35,120 nucleotides of DNA from positions 1 to 35,120 of the forward strand of contig CALKRF010000069.1 of assembly GCA_937990665.1 (NCBI GenBank). Reading direction: 5' to 3'. Positions 14,901-22,919 of the stretch are shown piece by piece. Below the pieces are notes generated by a model. That model ran no database searches and was not told where the DNA came from. It worked only from the letters and a program-made list of their open reading frames with translations. How positions within the stretch are numbered: position 1 is the first letter of the stretch; each line of letters opens with the position of its first letter. This DNA is from an uncultured Atopobium sp. Its GTDB lineage: Bacteria; Actinomycetota; Coriobacteriia; Coriobacteriales; Atopobiaceae. The translations under genes were made by a program, and so were the position numbers.

Positions 14901-16118
14901 TTAGAAATCAACCACACCTTCAGAGTTTTCCCACTCCTCAACAAACTCGCTATAGGTACCTGCAAGAATTGCTTCTCGTGCCTGATGCATGAGCTCAAGC
15001 AGGAAGTAAATATTGTGCATAGAAAGCAGCTGACCGCCCAGCATCTCGTGCTGTTTAACCAGGTGATTGATATATGCGCGAGAATATCCGCCCGTACAAA
15101 CCGGACAGGTGCACTTGGCATCAAGAGGGTCTGAATCTGCAAAGTACTTTGCGTTCTTGAGGTTCATACGGCCCTCGTGAGAAAACGCGGTGCCCATACG
15201 AGCAGTGCGCGTTGGAAGCACGCAGTCAAACATATCAATGCCACAAGCAACACCACGAATAAGCGTAGTTGGATTTCCAACACCCATAAGATAGCGAGGT
15301 TTATTACGCGGCATGTAATCTGCACAAAGCGGAGCCAGTGTCTCAAACATGACCTCGTGAGGCTCTCCGACGGAATAGCCGCCAATGCCATAACCAGGGA
15401 AATCACCTATAGACTCAAGGTGCTCAATGGAACGCTTACGCAAATCAAGGTGCATACCACCCTGAACAATACCAAAGAGTGCCTGATCAGGACGGGTATG
15501 AGCCTTAAAACACCTCTCAGCCCATGCACTTGAAAGCTCAACACCACGCTCAACTTTTTTGCGATCAGCAGGATAGCCTACGCACTGATCAAGCTGCATA
15601 ACAATATCTGCACCAAGGTTCTGAGCAATCTGCATGTTAGTTTCTGGCGTCCAATACGACCATGCGCCGTCATAATCTACCGCACGGAATTTAACGCCCT
15701 CATCAGAGAGCTTCATGAACTCCTCGTGGCTAAAGACCTGGAATCCGCCTGAATCCGTCAGAATAGGTCCATGCCACTGCATAAAGTCATGCAGACCACC
15801 CATCTGCGCCACCAGCTCATCTCCGGGACGTTGAGACAGGTGATACGTATTTGCCAGAATAATCTTGGCGCCAAGATCACGGACGGTATCGGTCATCAAA
15901 CCTTTAACGGTTGCCTTAGTTCCAACCGGCATGAAAATAGGCGTTGGAATATCACCATGAGGCGTATGGAAGATGCCAGCACGCGCGTGCGTTTTAGGAT
16001 CTTCGGCGAGAAGTTCGTAGGTAAACCAAGAATCTTCTTTTTTCTCTGCCCAATTTTCTGTGTGTACGCAGGAAATTTTGGTGGTAAACCCCTGTGCTTT
16101 TTTGGAGCCGTCTGGCAT
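14901..16118 (-). CDS. tgt: Queuine tRNA-guanine transglycosylase (bacterial TGT)
   Basis: Exchanges guanine 34 of GUN-anticodon tRNAs for a 7-deazaguanine precursor, the key step in queuosine formation. About 405 residues. LTDSGGFQVFS carries one active-site Asp, FDCVLPTRTARMGTAFS the nucleophilic Asp region, and CTCPVC...INHLVKQHE the zinc ligands. The N-terminal 38 residues before FTYELL are an extra polar stretch. The ATG at 16118 is preferred because GAGG precedes it; the longer frame overlaps dapH without a binding site. It begins 10 bp after dapH and is the last gene before the terminator, so it is the tail of the lysine-riboswitch operon. Confidence 0.95.
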   Translation of the reverse strand: MPDGSKKAQGFTTKISCVHTENWAEKKEDSWFTYELLAEDPKTHARAGIFHTPHGDIPTPIFMPVGTKATVKGLMTDTVRDLGAKIILANTYHLSQRPGDELVAQMGGLHDFMQWHGPILTDSGGFQVFSHEEFMKLSDEGVKFRAVDYDGAWSYWTPETNMQIAQNLGADIVMQLDQCVGYPADRKKVERGVELSSAWAERCFKAHTRPDQALFGIVQGGMHLDLRKRSIEHLESIGDFPGYGIGGYSVGEPHEVMFETLAPLCADYMPRNKPRYLMGVGNPTTLIRGVACGIDMFDCVLPTRTARMGTAFSHEGRMNLKNAKYFADSDPLDAKCTCPVCTGGYSRAYINHLVKQHEMLGGQLLSMHNIYFLLELMHQAREAILAGTYSEFVEEWENSEGVVDF

Positions 16119-16128
16119 GTAACCTCGA

Positions 16129-16830
16129 TTACAACGTGCGAAGAGCATCGACCAAAGCTGTCTTGCCCTCTGTCTTCTGGTCCTTCATTTTTATCACACG
16201 TGCAGGACATCCCGCTACCACAGCATTTGCTGGAACGTCCTCAACTACCACAGCGCCTGCTGCTACAACAGCGCCTTCTCCAACACGAATACCCTCGATA
16301 ACCACGGCATTTGCGCCAATAAGTACGTTGTCTTCAACAATAACTGGCGTAGCGGAAGCGGGCTCAACAACACCTGCAAGAACAGTGCCAGCACCAATGT
16401 GACAGTTCTTACCAACGGTCGCACGGCCACCCAACACAGCACCCATATCAATCATGGTGCCTTCACCAATAACGGCACCGATGTTAATAACAGCACCCAT
16501 CATAATGACGGCATTGTTACCAATCTCAACGCGCTCACGAATCAGCGCACCTGGCTCAATACGGGCGTTTACGTCCTTCATGTTAAGCAGAGGAACGCCG
16601 GAGTTTCGACGGTCATTCTCGATGTCAAAATACTCAAATGCGTCTGCATTCTGCTCAACAATGCTCTTGAGCTCGGACCAATCGCCAAAGACTACCTTTG
16701 AGGTGCCCTCACCGTACACGCGAGAAGATCCATACGACACAGAAGCACCCTCGCGCTCTTTGACGTAGAGCTTAATGGGGGTCTTCTTCTCTGACGTAGC
16801 AATATAATTAATAATTTCCTGGGCGTCCAT
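16129..16830 (-). CDS. dapH: Tetrahydrodipicolinate N-acetyltransferase (DapH type)
   Basis: Acetyl-CoA dependent acylation of tetrahydrodipicolinate, the branch point of the acetylase variant of the DAP/lysine pathway. The 233-residue length and N-terminus (MDAQEIINYIATSEKKTPIKLYV) fit DapH (also called DapD in annotation) rather than the longer succinyl enzyme. Residues 90-215 are left-handed beta-helix hexapeptide repeats (VEIGNNAVIMMGAVINIGAV and onward), ending in VPANAVVAGCPARVIK. AAAGGA precedes the ATG. It lies 54 bp after dapB, with an intercistronic hairpin in the gap. Confidence 0.94.
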   Translation of the reverse strand: MDAQEIINYIATSEKKTPIKLYVKEREGASVSYGSSRVYGEGTSKVVFGDWSELKSIVEQNADAFEYFDIENDRRNSGVPLLNMKDVNARIEPGALIRERVEIGNNAVIMMGAVINIGAVIGEGTMIDMGAVLGGRATVGKNCHIGAGTVLAGVVEPASATPVIVEDNVLIGANAVVIEGIRVGEGAVVAAGAVVVEDVPANAVVAGCPARVIKMKDQKTEGKTALVDALRTL

Positions 16831-16854
16831 GCGCGTCCTTTCTTAGCCAAACAG

Positions 16855-16878
16855 GCGCTGACCTATAAAGGCCAGCGC
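16855..16878 (-). other. Intercistronic hairpin between dapB and dapH
   Basis: On the minus strand GCGCTGGCC (16878-16870) pairs with GGTCAGCGC (16863-16855), nine pairs including one G-U, with loop TTTATA. There is no T run, so it is more likely an RNA stabiliser or processing site than a terminator. Confidence 0.5.
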
Positions 16879-16884
16879 ATGCAT

Positions 16885-17601
16885 TTATCCAAAAATCAAC
16901 TCTTCAAAGGTATAAAAACCTGGAGTTTTTGTAAGCAATTTCTGTGCGCACGCAACCGCACCGTTGACAAAAATCTGACGAGACGTTGCGCGATGTGTCA
17001 GGCAGACTTCTTCATCCTGTCCAAAGAAGTGCACCTCATGAGTACCGGCCACCGTGCCGCCTCTGAGCGCAAACACGCCAATCTCATCTTTGGTACGGGC
17101 TCCACAGAAACCTTCGCGACCAGAAACAACCGGACGAGTACCTTCTGGATCAATTGCAGAAAGCAGGAGCTTTGCTGTACCGGATGGTGCGTCAACCTTC
17201 TGGTTGTGGTGCGTCTCCACAATCTCGGTATCCCAACCATCAAGCGCCTCAGCAGCCATAGCAACCGCACGCCTCAACACGGCAACGCCCACCGAATAGT
17301 TTGCCGCATGAATCACCGGCACGCTCTCCCCCAGTTGCTTCAACTCTGAAAGCTGCTCTGGCGAGAAACCCGTGGTACCAGAAACAAGCGCGCACCCGCG
17401 CTCACGTACAAAACCAACAACAGCATCAAAAGCAGCAACACCAGAGAAATCCACAACCACATCAGGCGTCTGTTCAACGGTATTCAGCTGATTGATATTC
17501 TCGTGACCAAACGCACCAAGTACCTCAAAACCATGAGCAATCAGGGTTTGCTCAATGAGCTTTCCCATCTTGCCGGTACCAATTACTACTGCACTAGGCA
17601 T
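16885..17601 (-). CDS. dapB: 4-hydroxy-tetrahydrodipicolinate reductase
   Basis: NAD(P)H-dependent reductase that makes tetrahydrodipicolinate. About 238 residues, in the shorter range for the family. The N-terminal Rossmann motif is GTGKMGKLI; VVVDFSG and SGTTGFS follow; the catalytic region ETHHNQKVDAPSGTA carries the His pair and Lys, and FALRGGTVAGTHEVHFFG is the C-terminal substrate loop. The ATG at 17601 overlaps the dapA stop by 8 bp (ATGCCTAG); a TTG three bases earlier is less likely. The overlap points to translational coupling with dapA. Confidence 0.95.
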   Translation of the reverse strand: MPSAVVIGTGKMGKLIEQTLIAHGFEVLGAFGHENINQLNTVEQTPDVVVDFSGVAAFDAVVGFVRERGCALVSGTTGFSPEQLSELKQLGESVPVIHAANYSVGVAVLRRAVAMAAEALDGWDTEIVETHHNQKVDAPSGTAKLLLSAIDPEGTRPVVSGREGFCGARTKDEIGVFALRGGTVAGTHEVHFFGQDEEVCLTHRATSRQIFVNGAVACAQKLLTKTPGFYTFEELIFG

Positions 17602-18487
17602 CAAGAAGACCAGCCTTTCTCATAGCGTTCTCAAGCACCTCTGCATGCTCTTCTGTCATCTTCCACAGAGGCAGACGATAATTCTCTTCCATAAGTCCCA
17701 TACGAGCCAGAGCGGCCTTGACAGGAATTGGATTAACCTCGCAGAAGAGGGCGTGAACCAGGTCAAGATACTGAAGCTGAAGCTCGCGAGCAAGGGAGAC
17801 CTCGCCACGGTGCCACGCAGTAACCAGGTCATGAACCATCTTTGGATCAAGGTTAGACCAAACAGAAATAACACCAGAAGCACCAAGAGAAAGCAGCGGC
17901 ACAATCATGTCGTCATTTCCAGACCACATAGTAAAGTCATCGCTCAAATAACGAGCAACCTTTGTTGCGTATGAAATATCTCCAGAAGCCTCTTTAATGC
18001 CCCATGCATTTGGATGTGCCGCAAGCCTTTGAACGTTACGCTCAGAAATTGAGCAGCCCGTTCTACCAGGAATGTTATACAAAATACAAGGAACATCAAC
18101 GCGGTCTAATACATACGAGAAGTGCTGGTAGATGCCCTCTTCGTTACTCTTGTTGTAGTAAGGAGTAATGAGCAGCAAACCATCAACACCCGCCTTCTCT
18201 AGAGCCTCTGCTTTGCGCAAAGACTCAGCAGAAGAGTTGGAGCCAGCACCGCCAATAACAGGAACTTTGCCCTGAGCTCTGGCAAGGATTGCCTTAACTA
18301 CCTCGATGTCCTCCTCGTCTGTCATGGTTGAGGACTCGCCAGTAGTACCAAGGGCTAAAATACCGTCAATTCCCTGCTCAATCTGGAAGTCTACAAAGTG
18401 CTCAAGTGCCTCGAAGTCAACATTTCCCTGAGCATCAAATGGGGTTACTAAAGCGGTGATTGCACCAGTCAAATTCTTCATGTCCAT
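17594..18487 (-). CDS. dapA: 4-hydroxy-tetrahydrodipicolinate synthase
   Basis: Condenses pyruvate with aspartate semialdehyde, the first committed step to DAP and lysine. 297 residues, standard length for this TIM-barrel aldolase. LGTTGESSTM holds the Thr pair, LYNIPGRTG the catalytic Tyr, and WGIKEASGD the Schiff-base lysine. It starts 15 bp after lysA. The gap contains GGCGAGAAAAAC, related to the motif seen elsewhere in the window, and its GAGGGCGAG part may serve as ribosome binding site. Confidence 0.96.
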   Translation of the reverse strand: MDMKNLTGAITALVTPFDAQGNVDFEALEHFVDFQIEQGIDGILALGTTGESSTMTDEEDIEVVKAILARAQGKVPVIGGAGSNSSAESLRKAEALEKAGVDGLLLITPYYNKSNEEGIYQHFSYVLDRVDVPCILYNIPGRTGCSISERNVQRLAAHPNAWGIKEASGDISYATKVARYLSDDFTMWSGNDDMIVPLLSLGASGVISVWSNLDPKMVHDLVTAWHRGEVSLARELQLQYLDLVHALFCEVNPIPVKAALARMGLMEENYRLPLWKMTEEHAEVLENAMRKAGLLDA

Positions 18488-18502
18488 AGTTTTTCTCGCC
18501 CT

Positions 18503-19807
18503 CTAACGTGTGGTGTTTGTAGTTGTTTGTTGTGCAAGATCTGAAAAATCGGAGCCGTCAAATGCAAGCGTTGCAAAGTAATCAGCCTCTGTCTCAGCGC
18601 GGCGAATAAGCTGCACGGATCCGTCTTCTAGAAGCAGCAGCTCAGCGGAGCGCAGACGGCCGTTGTAGTTATAGCCCATCGAGAAACCATGAGCGCCCGT
18701 ATCGTGAATGAACAAGAGGTCACCCACAGCAGCCTCTGGGAGCTGGCGATTCTTTGCAAACTGATCGTTATTCTCGCAAAGTCCGCCCACAACGTTGTAC
18801 GTATGAGTTGCAGGAGCATCCTCTTTGCTCATAACAGTGATGTGATGGTAGGCGTCATAGATTGCAGGACGCATAAGGTTTGCCGCACAGGCGTCTACGC
18901 CAAGGTAGTGGCGGTATGTCTCTTTTTGGTGCAAAACACGAGTAACAAGCGCACCAGCGGGACCCAAAAGCCAGCGTCCAAGCTCGGTGTAAATGGCAAC
19001 GTCTCCCATACCTTCGGGAACTAGAACCTCTTCAAAGGCACGTTTTACGCCCTGACCAATAGCTTGGACATCAGGCTCAACTTGGTCTGGCTCATACGCC
19101 ACACCAATACCACCAGAAAGATCAATAAATCCAATATGAATATCAAGCTCTGTGTGCAGCTTAACGGCCAACTTAAAAAGGACGCGAGCAAGGTTTGGAT
19201 AGTAATCTTCCTCTTGAGCGTTACTAGCCAAGAATGCATGAAGGCCAAATTCAGTGACGCCTTTGGTTTTAAGATACGCAAACGTCTGAAATAGCTGCTC
19301 TTCTGTCATGCCAAACTTAGCATCATCGGGATTTCCAATAATGCCGTTTTGCGACTCAAACACACCGCCTGGATTAAGGCGTGCGCACATGACCTGCGGC
19401 ATGTTGCTTCCCACTGCTTCTTCAAGCGTTGTAAGCATGTCGCCGCCAGCGTCTAAGTTAATAATGGCTCCCAGCTCATGAGCGCGAGCAAAGTCAAGTA
19501 CTGTAGTGTCGTTTGACGAGAGCATAATGTTTTGGCCAGAAACACCGCAGGCTTTTGCAAGGGTGAGCTCTGTGGCATTTGCACAGTCACAGCCACAACC
19601 AAGCTCTGCCAGCAATCTCACAATGTAAGGATTTGGCGTAGCCTTAACCGCAAAGTACTCTTTAAAGCCAGCGTTCCAGCTAAAAGCCTCTTGTAACAGC
19701 TTTGCGCGGCGAATAATCTCTGCTTTGTTATACAGATGAAATGGCGTTGGATACGTCGTAATGATTGCCTCTAGGGCATCTACAGAAACAAACGGTTTCT
19801 TACTCAA
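18503..19807 (-). CDS. lysA: Diaminopimelate decarboxylase
   Basis: PLP enzyme that converts meso-DAP to lysine; 434 residues. EYFAVKATPNP holds the PLP lysine, CDCANATEL and LSGGIG follow in the barrel, and GAHGFSMGYNYNGRLRSAELLL ends the C-terminal domain. Two motifs differ from textbook forms: ELGR instead of EPGR, and CENND instead of CESGD, which I associate with a distinct clade of bacterial LysA-like decarboxylases. The start is a TTG at 19807: GAGGGGG lies 5 bases before it and no ATG fits. That binding site is part of the riboswitch expression platform. It is first in the operon. Confidence 0.93.
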   Translation of the reverse strand: MSKKPFVSVDALEAIITTYPTPFHLYNKAEIIRRAKLLQEAFSWNAGFKEYFAVKATPNPYIVRLLAELGCGCDCANATELTLAKACGVSGQNIMLSSNDTTVLDFARAHELGAIINLDAGGDMLTTLEEAVGSNMPQVMCARLNPGGVFESQNGIIGNPDDAKFGMTEEQLFQTFAYLKTKGVTEFGLHAFLASNAQEEDYYPNLARVLFKLAVKLHTELDIHIGFIDLSGGIGVAYEPDQVEPDVQAIGQGVKRAFEEVLVPEGMGDVAIYTELGRWLLGPAGALVTRVLHQKETYRHYLGVDACAANLMRPAIYDAYHHITVMSKEDAPATHTYNVVGGLCENNDQFAKNRQLPEAAVGDLLFIHDTGAHGFSMGYNYNGRLRSAELLLLEDGSVQLIRRAETEADYFATLAFDGSDFSDLAQQTTTNTTR

Positions 19808-19811
19808 AGCT

Positions 19812-20000
19812 CCCCCTCAAATTGGGGGCGCAATACACCGTCAAAGTAGCACCCCCGAAATCTCGGACAGTCTTGCATGTATTTCATACAAGCCCACCTG
19901 ACAACCACGCCTGATTGCCAAGTTCGGCGAACCTCGCCTCCTTCTGGGGTCACTGCCTGCCGACTAACCCAGAACCCATCGTGCTCGCTCCTCTATTGAC
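19812..20000 (-). promoter_or_regulatory. Lysine riboswitch (L box) controlling lysA
   Basis: The minus-strand leader matches the lysine aptamer. P1 pairs GTCAA and TAG at 20000-19993 with CTA and TTGAC near 19849-19840. Conserved blocks AGAGGAGCGA, GAAGGAGGCGAGGTTCGCCGAA, TGCAAGACTGTC and CGGGGGTGCTAC appear in family order. Downstream, CCCCC (19828-19824) can pair with GGGGG (19816-19812), which is the lysA ribosome binding site. GGGGGTGC near the 3' end of the aptamer can instead pair with GCGCCCCC. This predicts translational control: with lysine bound, the binding site is masked. Confidence 0.9.
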
Positions 20001-20035
20001 AGTAAAACCCTACCACAGAAAGCTCTGTATTTGGG

Positions 20036-21187
20036 CTAGTTTTGTTCTACTCGCAAAGTATTAACAAAAGTCTTGAGGCGAGAAAGGCCTTCTATCAGAT
20101 TCTTGTCAGAAGCAGCATAGCTAATGCGTATATAGCCCTCAACACCGAAGAAAACACCAGGTACCAGTGCTACACCAAACTCCGCAATTGCACGCTCGCA
20201 GAACGCCTCAGAATCAAGAGCAAATTCCTTGATTGATGGAAACGCATAGAAAGCGCCTTCTGGTTCTTCAACAGGAAGATTCATCTCTGCAAGCGCAGAA
20301 AGAACAATCTGCCTGCGATTTTTATAATTTGTACGCATAGGCGTAACGTCGTAAGAAAGCGCATAGACAGCTGCAGGCTGAAGAAATGAGGGGACGGAAG
20401 CCACAAGCTGAGCATGGACTTTTCCGATATCTGCCGCAAGCTCGTCAGAAGTGGCAACCCAGCCAAGTCTCCAGCCCGTCATTGCCCATGGTTTGGAGAA
20501 ACTATTTGTCACAATGCAGCGATCAGACAAATCTGGGTAGAGCTCAACAAAACGTGGAACATCCTCAACATAGGCAAGCTCTCTATAAACGTCATCACAC
20601 ATCACATAAAAGTCGTGTTCACGGGCAAGATGAGCTACCGCATCAAGCGACTCTTTTGTATAAACACATCCCGTAGGATTGTTGGGAGAAGTCAAAACAA
20701 TAAGCTTTGTCTTGTCTGAAATTTTTGACTTGAGCTGCTCTTGATCAATCTGGAAATGATTGGTGCTGGTATCAAGCGGCACAACTACACCACGATTAAG
20801 ATGGCAGAGCGTTCTGTATACCAGATACGCTGGTTCAGGAATAATAACCTCGTCACCTGGATTCATAATGGTCAGCATAGTTGCAGAAATGGCTTCCGCA
20901 GCTCCCACGGTAACTACAATACCGTCTGGACCGACCTTCATACCACGTGCAGACTCCCAGGCAGCAATGGCCTCCCTAAGTTCAAGAGTACCAGCGTTGG
21001 GTGGATAATGCGTGTTTCCAGCTGCAAGTTCTCTGTCTACTAAGTTACAAATAGGGGCTGGAGTGTCTTCTCCCGGCTCTCCAATAGTTAAAGAAATACA
21101 TCCTGGTGTTGCAGCAGCAAGTGCCGAGAAACGCCTGATACCAGAGGGTTTGAAAAGCTCTAGTGTTGTATTTCTTGATAGCGACAT
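20036..21187 (-). CDS. PLP-dependent class I/II aminotransferase (possible N-acetyl-DAP aminotransferase)
   Basis: Fold-type I aminotransferase of 383 residues. Family marks: YPPNAGTLELREAIA, VTVGAAEAIS, SPNNPTGCVY, CDDVYRELAY, and SFSKPWAMTGWRLGW with the PLP lysine. Sequence alone does not separate aspartate, aromatic or N-acetyl-DAP aminotransferases. Its position directly upstream of the riboswitch-dap operon suggests it may be the PatA-type enzyme needed after DapH; that is inference. TTGAGGAG lies 6 bases before the ATG. It diverges from the EEP gene across a 77-bp AT-rich gap. Confidence 0.88.
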   Translation of the reverse strand: MSLSRNTTLELFKPSGIRRFSALAAATPGCISLTIGEPGEDTPAPICNLVDRELAAGNTHYPPNAGTLELREAIAAWESARGMKVGPDGIVVTVGAAEAISATMLTIMNPGDEVIIPEPAYLVYRTLCHLNRGVVVPLDTSTNHFQIDQEQLKSKISDKTKLIVLTSPNNPTGCVYTKESLDAVAHLAREHDFYVMCDDVYRELAYVEDVPRFVELYPDLSDRCIVTNSFSKPWAMTGWRLGWVATSDELAADIGKVHAQLVASVPSFLQPAAVYALSYDVTPMRTNYKNRRQIVLSALAEMNLPVEEPEGAFYAFPSIKEFALDSEAFCERAIAEFGVALVPGVFFGVEGYIRISYAASDKNLIEGLSRLKTFVNTLRVEQN

Positions 21188-21264
21188 ACAAACTCCTCAA
21201 CATACTTTCAATCCATAATAGTTATCATTTAAATCATACGACACTTGACTGATACGAGGTTCGC

Positions 21265-22440
21265 ATGAAAAGAGTTTTGTCTCTTGGGTTTAAGTTTATT
21301 ATTGGGGTACTAAAAAGGGTTCTTGCGCCTCTTTTTAAATTTGTTGGCGGATTATTTGTTCTTGCTCTGCTGGTTCTTGGTGGATATGTCCTCTACCTGC
21401 AGCTTACTTACTATCGCATTCCTGACAATACTCCTGTATCTAATCAAGGTGCTTCTCCTGAGGCTACAACCGTACAGGTAGGCCAAACTTACACAGCTTC
21501 GACCTACAACATTGGCTTTGGTGCTTACACCCCTGATTACACCTTCTTTATGGATGAAGGCATCATGCAGGATGGCACACGCACCGTGGGAACTCACGGA
21601 CGCGCGGTAAGCAGAAACTCCGTGCTTTACACCACAAACGGTGCCCTGAACACCGTTTCTTCTCTGAATGGTGGTACAGCTCCTGACTTTATTCTTTTCC
21701 AAGAGATTGATACTTCATCTGACAGAAGTTGGCATGTGAATCAAGTTTCTGAAGCAGAGAGCCGCTTTGGATCCTACGCATCATATTTTGCGCAGAACTT
21801 CCCCACCGCGTTTCTTGCCTATCCACTTACGGAGTTCCACGGAACCTCCAACTCTGGAATTCTGACGCTTTCAAACGTACTTGCTTCAAGTGCAACTCGT
21901 CGTACCTACCCCATTGACGAGTCGTTCCCAACAAAATTCTTTGACCTAGACCGCTGCTTTATGATTACACGCTATCCTACCAGCGATGGTCATGAGCTGG
22001 TACTTATCAACAGTCACATGTCTGCCTACGACAAAGGCGGCACCAGCCGCGCTCAACAGCTTGCACTTCTGACCAAAGTTATGTCCGAAGAACGCGCTAA
22101 AGGCAATTACGTTATTGCAGGCGGCGACTGGAACCATGCCATTTTGGGCTCACTTACACTCTATCCTTCTGTTCAGCAGGTACCAGACTGGGTAGCAGAG
22201 CTCAAAGATTCTGATTTGCCAGAAGGCTTTAGTGTTGTAGCTCCAGACAACCTTACCAACGTTCCTACCTGCCGTGGAGATGACATTCCATACGAGAAGG
22301 ACAAGACATACACCACCACAGTTGATGGCTGGATTGTCTCGGATAACGTTGTTGCAACCGCCAGAAACATTGACACGCAATTTGCTTACTCGGACCACAA
22401 CCCGGTTCTGTTGTCTTTTACCTTAAAGGGCGCAGAGTAG
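21265..22440 (+). CDS. Membrane-anchored endonuclease/exonuclease/phosphatase family protein
   Basis: 391 residues. The basic N-terminus and hydrophobic segment (about 27-50) form a signal anchor, placing the catalytic domain outside the membrane. EEP-fold motifs are ordered as expected: STYNIGFG, ILFQEID with the metal-binding Glu, INSHMSAYD with the catalytic His region, GGDWNHA with the Asp/Asn pair, DGWIVS, and YSDHNPV with the terminal Asp-His. Known members cut DNA, phospholipids or inositol phosphates; the substrate here is unknown. CGAGG lies close before the ATG. No partner gene overlaps; a 28-bp interrupted palindrome follows the stop. Confidence 0.85.
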   Translation: MKRVLSLGFKFIIGVLKRVLAPLFKFVGGLFVLALLVLGGYVLYLQLTYYRIPDNTPVSNQGASPEATTVQVGQTYTASTYNIGFGAYTPDYTFFMDEGIMQDGTRTVGTHGRAVSRNSVLYTTNGALNTVSSLNGGTAPDFILFQEIDTSSDRSWHVNQVSEAESRFGSYASYFAQNFPTAFLAYPLTEFHGTSNSGILTLSNVLASSATRRTYPIDESFPTKFFDLDRCFMITRYPTSDGHELVLINSHMSAYDKGGTSRAQQLALLTKVMSEERAKGNYVIAGGDWNHAILGSLTLYPSVQQVPDWVAELKDSDLPEGFSVVAPDNLTNVPTCRGDDIPYEKDKTYTTTVDGWIVSDNVVATARNIDTQFAYSDHNPVLLSFTLKGAE

Positions 22441-22473
22441 CGTTTATTTGATTGGTAATACATGTCCATATTA

Positions 22474-22501
22474 TGTGCGTGTTATACCTATAATGCGCAC
22501 A
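22474..22501. promoter_or_regulatory. 28-bp interrupted palindrome upstream of the antitoxin promoter
   Basis: TGTGCG-TG-TTATA-CC-TATAA-TG-CGCACA is symmetric in both 6-bp outer and 5-bp inner arms, with only three dinucleotides breaking it. It ends 7 bp before the -35 box of the antitoxin promoter and 33 bp after the EEP gene stop, so it may be an operator for the antitoxin or an end hairpin. Confidence 0.5.
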
Positions 22502-22507
22502 TATTTG

Positions 22508-22536
22508 TTGACTTTGCCGTCATCATCTTGTATAAC
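22508..22536 (+). promoter_or_regulatory. Promoter for the DinJ/RelB antitoxin gene
   Basis: TTGACT (22508-22513), a 17-bp spacer and TATAAC (22531-22536) lie 25 bp before the ATG. AAGGCGGG before the ATG is the likely ribosome binding site. Confidence 0.7.
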
Positions 22537-22561
22537 ATAGCTACAAGAAAGGCGGGTCATT

Positions 22562-22840
22562 ATGGCAAAAGTAAGCACAAATATAAATTTGGATCCAACA
22601 CTTAAAAAGAATGCCCAGGAACTTCTCAGAGATTTAGGCATGGATCTTACTACTGCTATTACCATTTTTCTTCGTCAGACTGTTCGTGAGCAAGGAATCC
22701 CTTTTGAAATTAAGCGAGAAATTCCTAATGCTCAAACAATAGAGGCTCTTAATGAATACACCAACATGAAAGAGCATCCAGAAAATTACAAGCACTATGC
22801 CTCATTCTCCGACGCAATGTCGGAGGTCCTAGATGCTTAA
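22562..22840 (+). CDS. DinJ/RelB-family antitoxin without a toxin partner
   Basis: 92-residue protein. The N-terminal half (NINLDPTLKKNAQELLRDLG, then MDLTTAITIFLRQTVREQGIPFEI) is the ribbon-helix-helix DNA-binding domain of the RelB/DinJ antitoxins, which normally also autorepress. The C-terminal half would wrap the toxin. Downstream, where a RelE/YafQ-type toxin is expected, there is only MLKIF followed by a stop, overlapping the antitoxin end. A CTCCGAC/GTCGGAG hairpin lies inside the last codons (22807-22825). The gene looks intact, with its own promoter. Confidence 0.85.
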   Translation: MAKVSTNINLDPTLKKNAQELLRDLGMDLTTAITIFLRQTVREQGIPFEIKREIPNAQTIEALNEYTNMKEHPENYKHYASFSDAMSEVLDA

Positions 22841-22850
22841 AATCTTTTAG
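22833..22850 (+). pseudogene. Possible toxin remnant (MLKIF, then stop)
   Basis: An ATG overlaps the antitoxin stop in the arrangement usual for dinJ-yafQ/relBE pairs (GATGCTTAA). It encodes Met-Leu-Lys-Ile, a common start of YafQ-like toxins, then Phe and TAG. The remaining sequence up to 22998 has no toxin-like frame. This suggests toxin loss, but five codons can also arise by chance. Confidence 0.35.
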
Positions 22851-22897
22851 AACCGGTTCTCATTCTGACCTCTTTTAAAACTAAAGAATAATTTCTG

Positions 22898-22919
22898 TTT
22901 TGTTGTAACCACAACAAAA
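22898..22919. promoter_or_regulatory. Rex-like palindrome upstream of the DUF438 gene
   Basis: TTTTGTTGT and ACAACAAAA are perfect 9-bp arms around AACC. The core TTGTT-N8-AACAA has the layout of Rex (NADH-sensing repressor) sites known in Gram-positive bacteria, though the inner bases differ. It lies 80 bp before the hemerythrin-type gene; a TATAAA at about 22951 could be its -10 box. Confidence 0.45.

Noticed and set aside
22849..22860. AGAACCGGTTCT as a LexA (SOS) box
   Set aside because: The spacing between GAAC and GTTC is two bases, whereas the actinobacterial box needs four.
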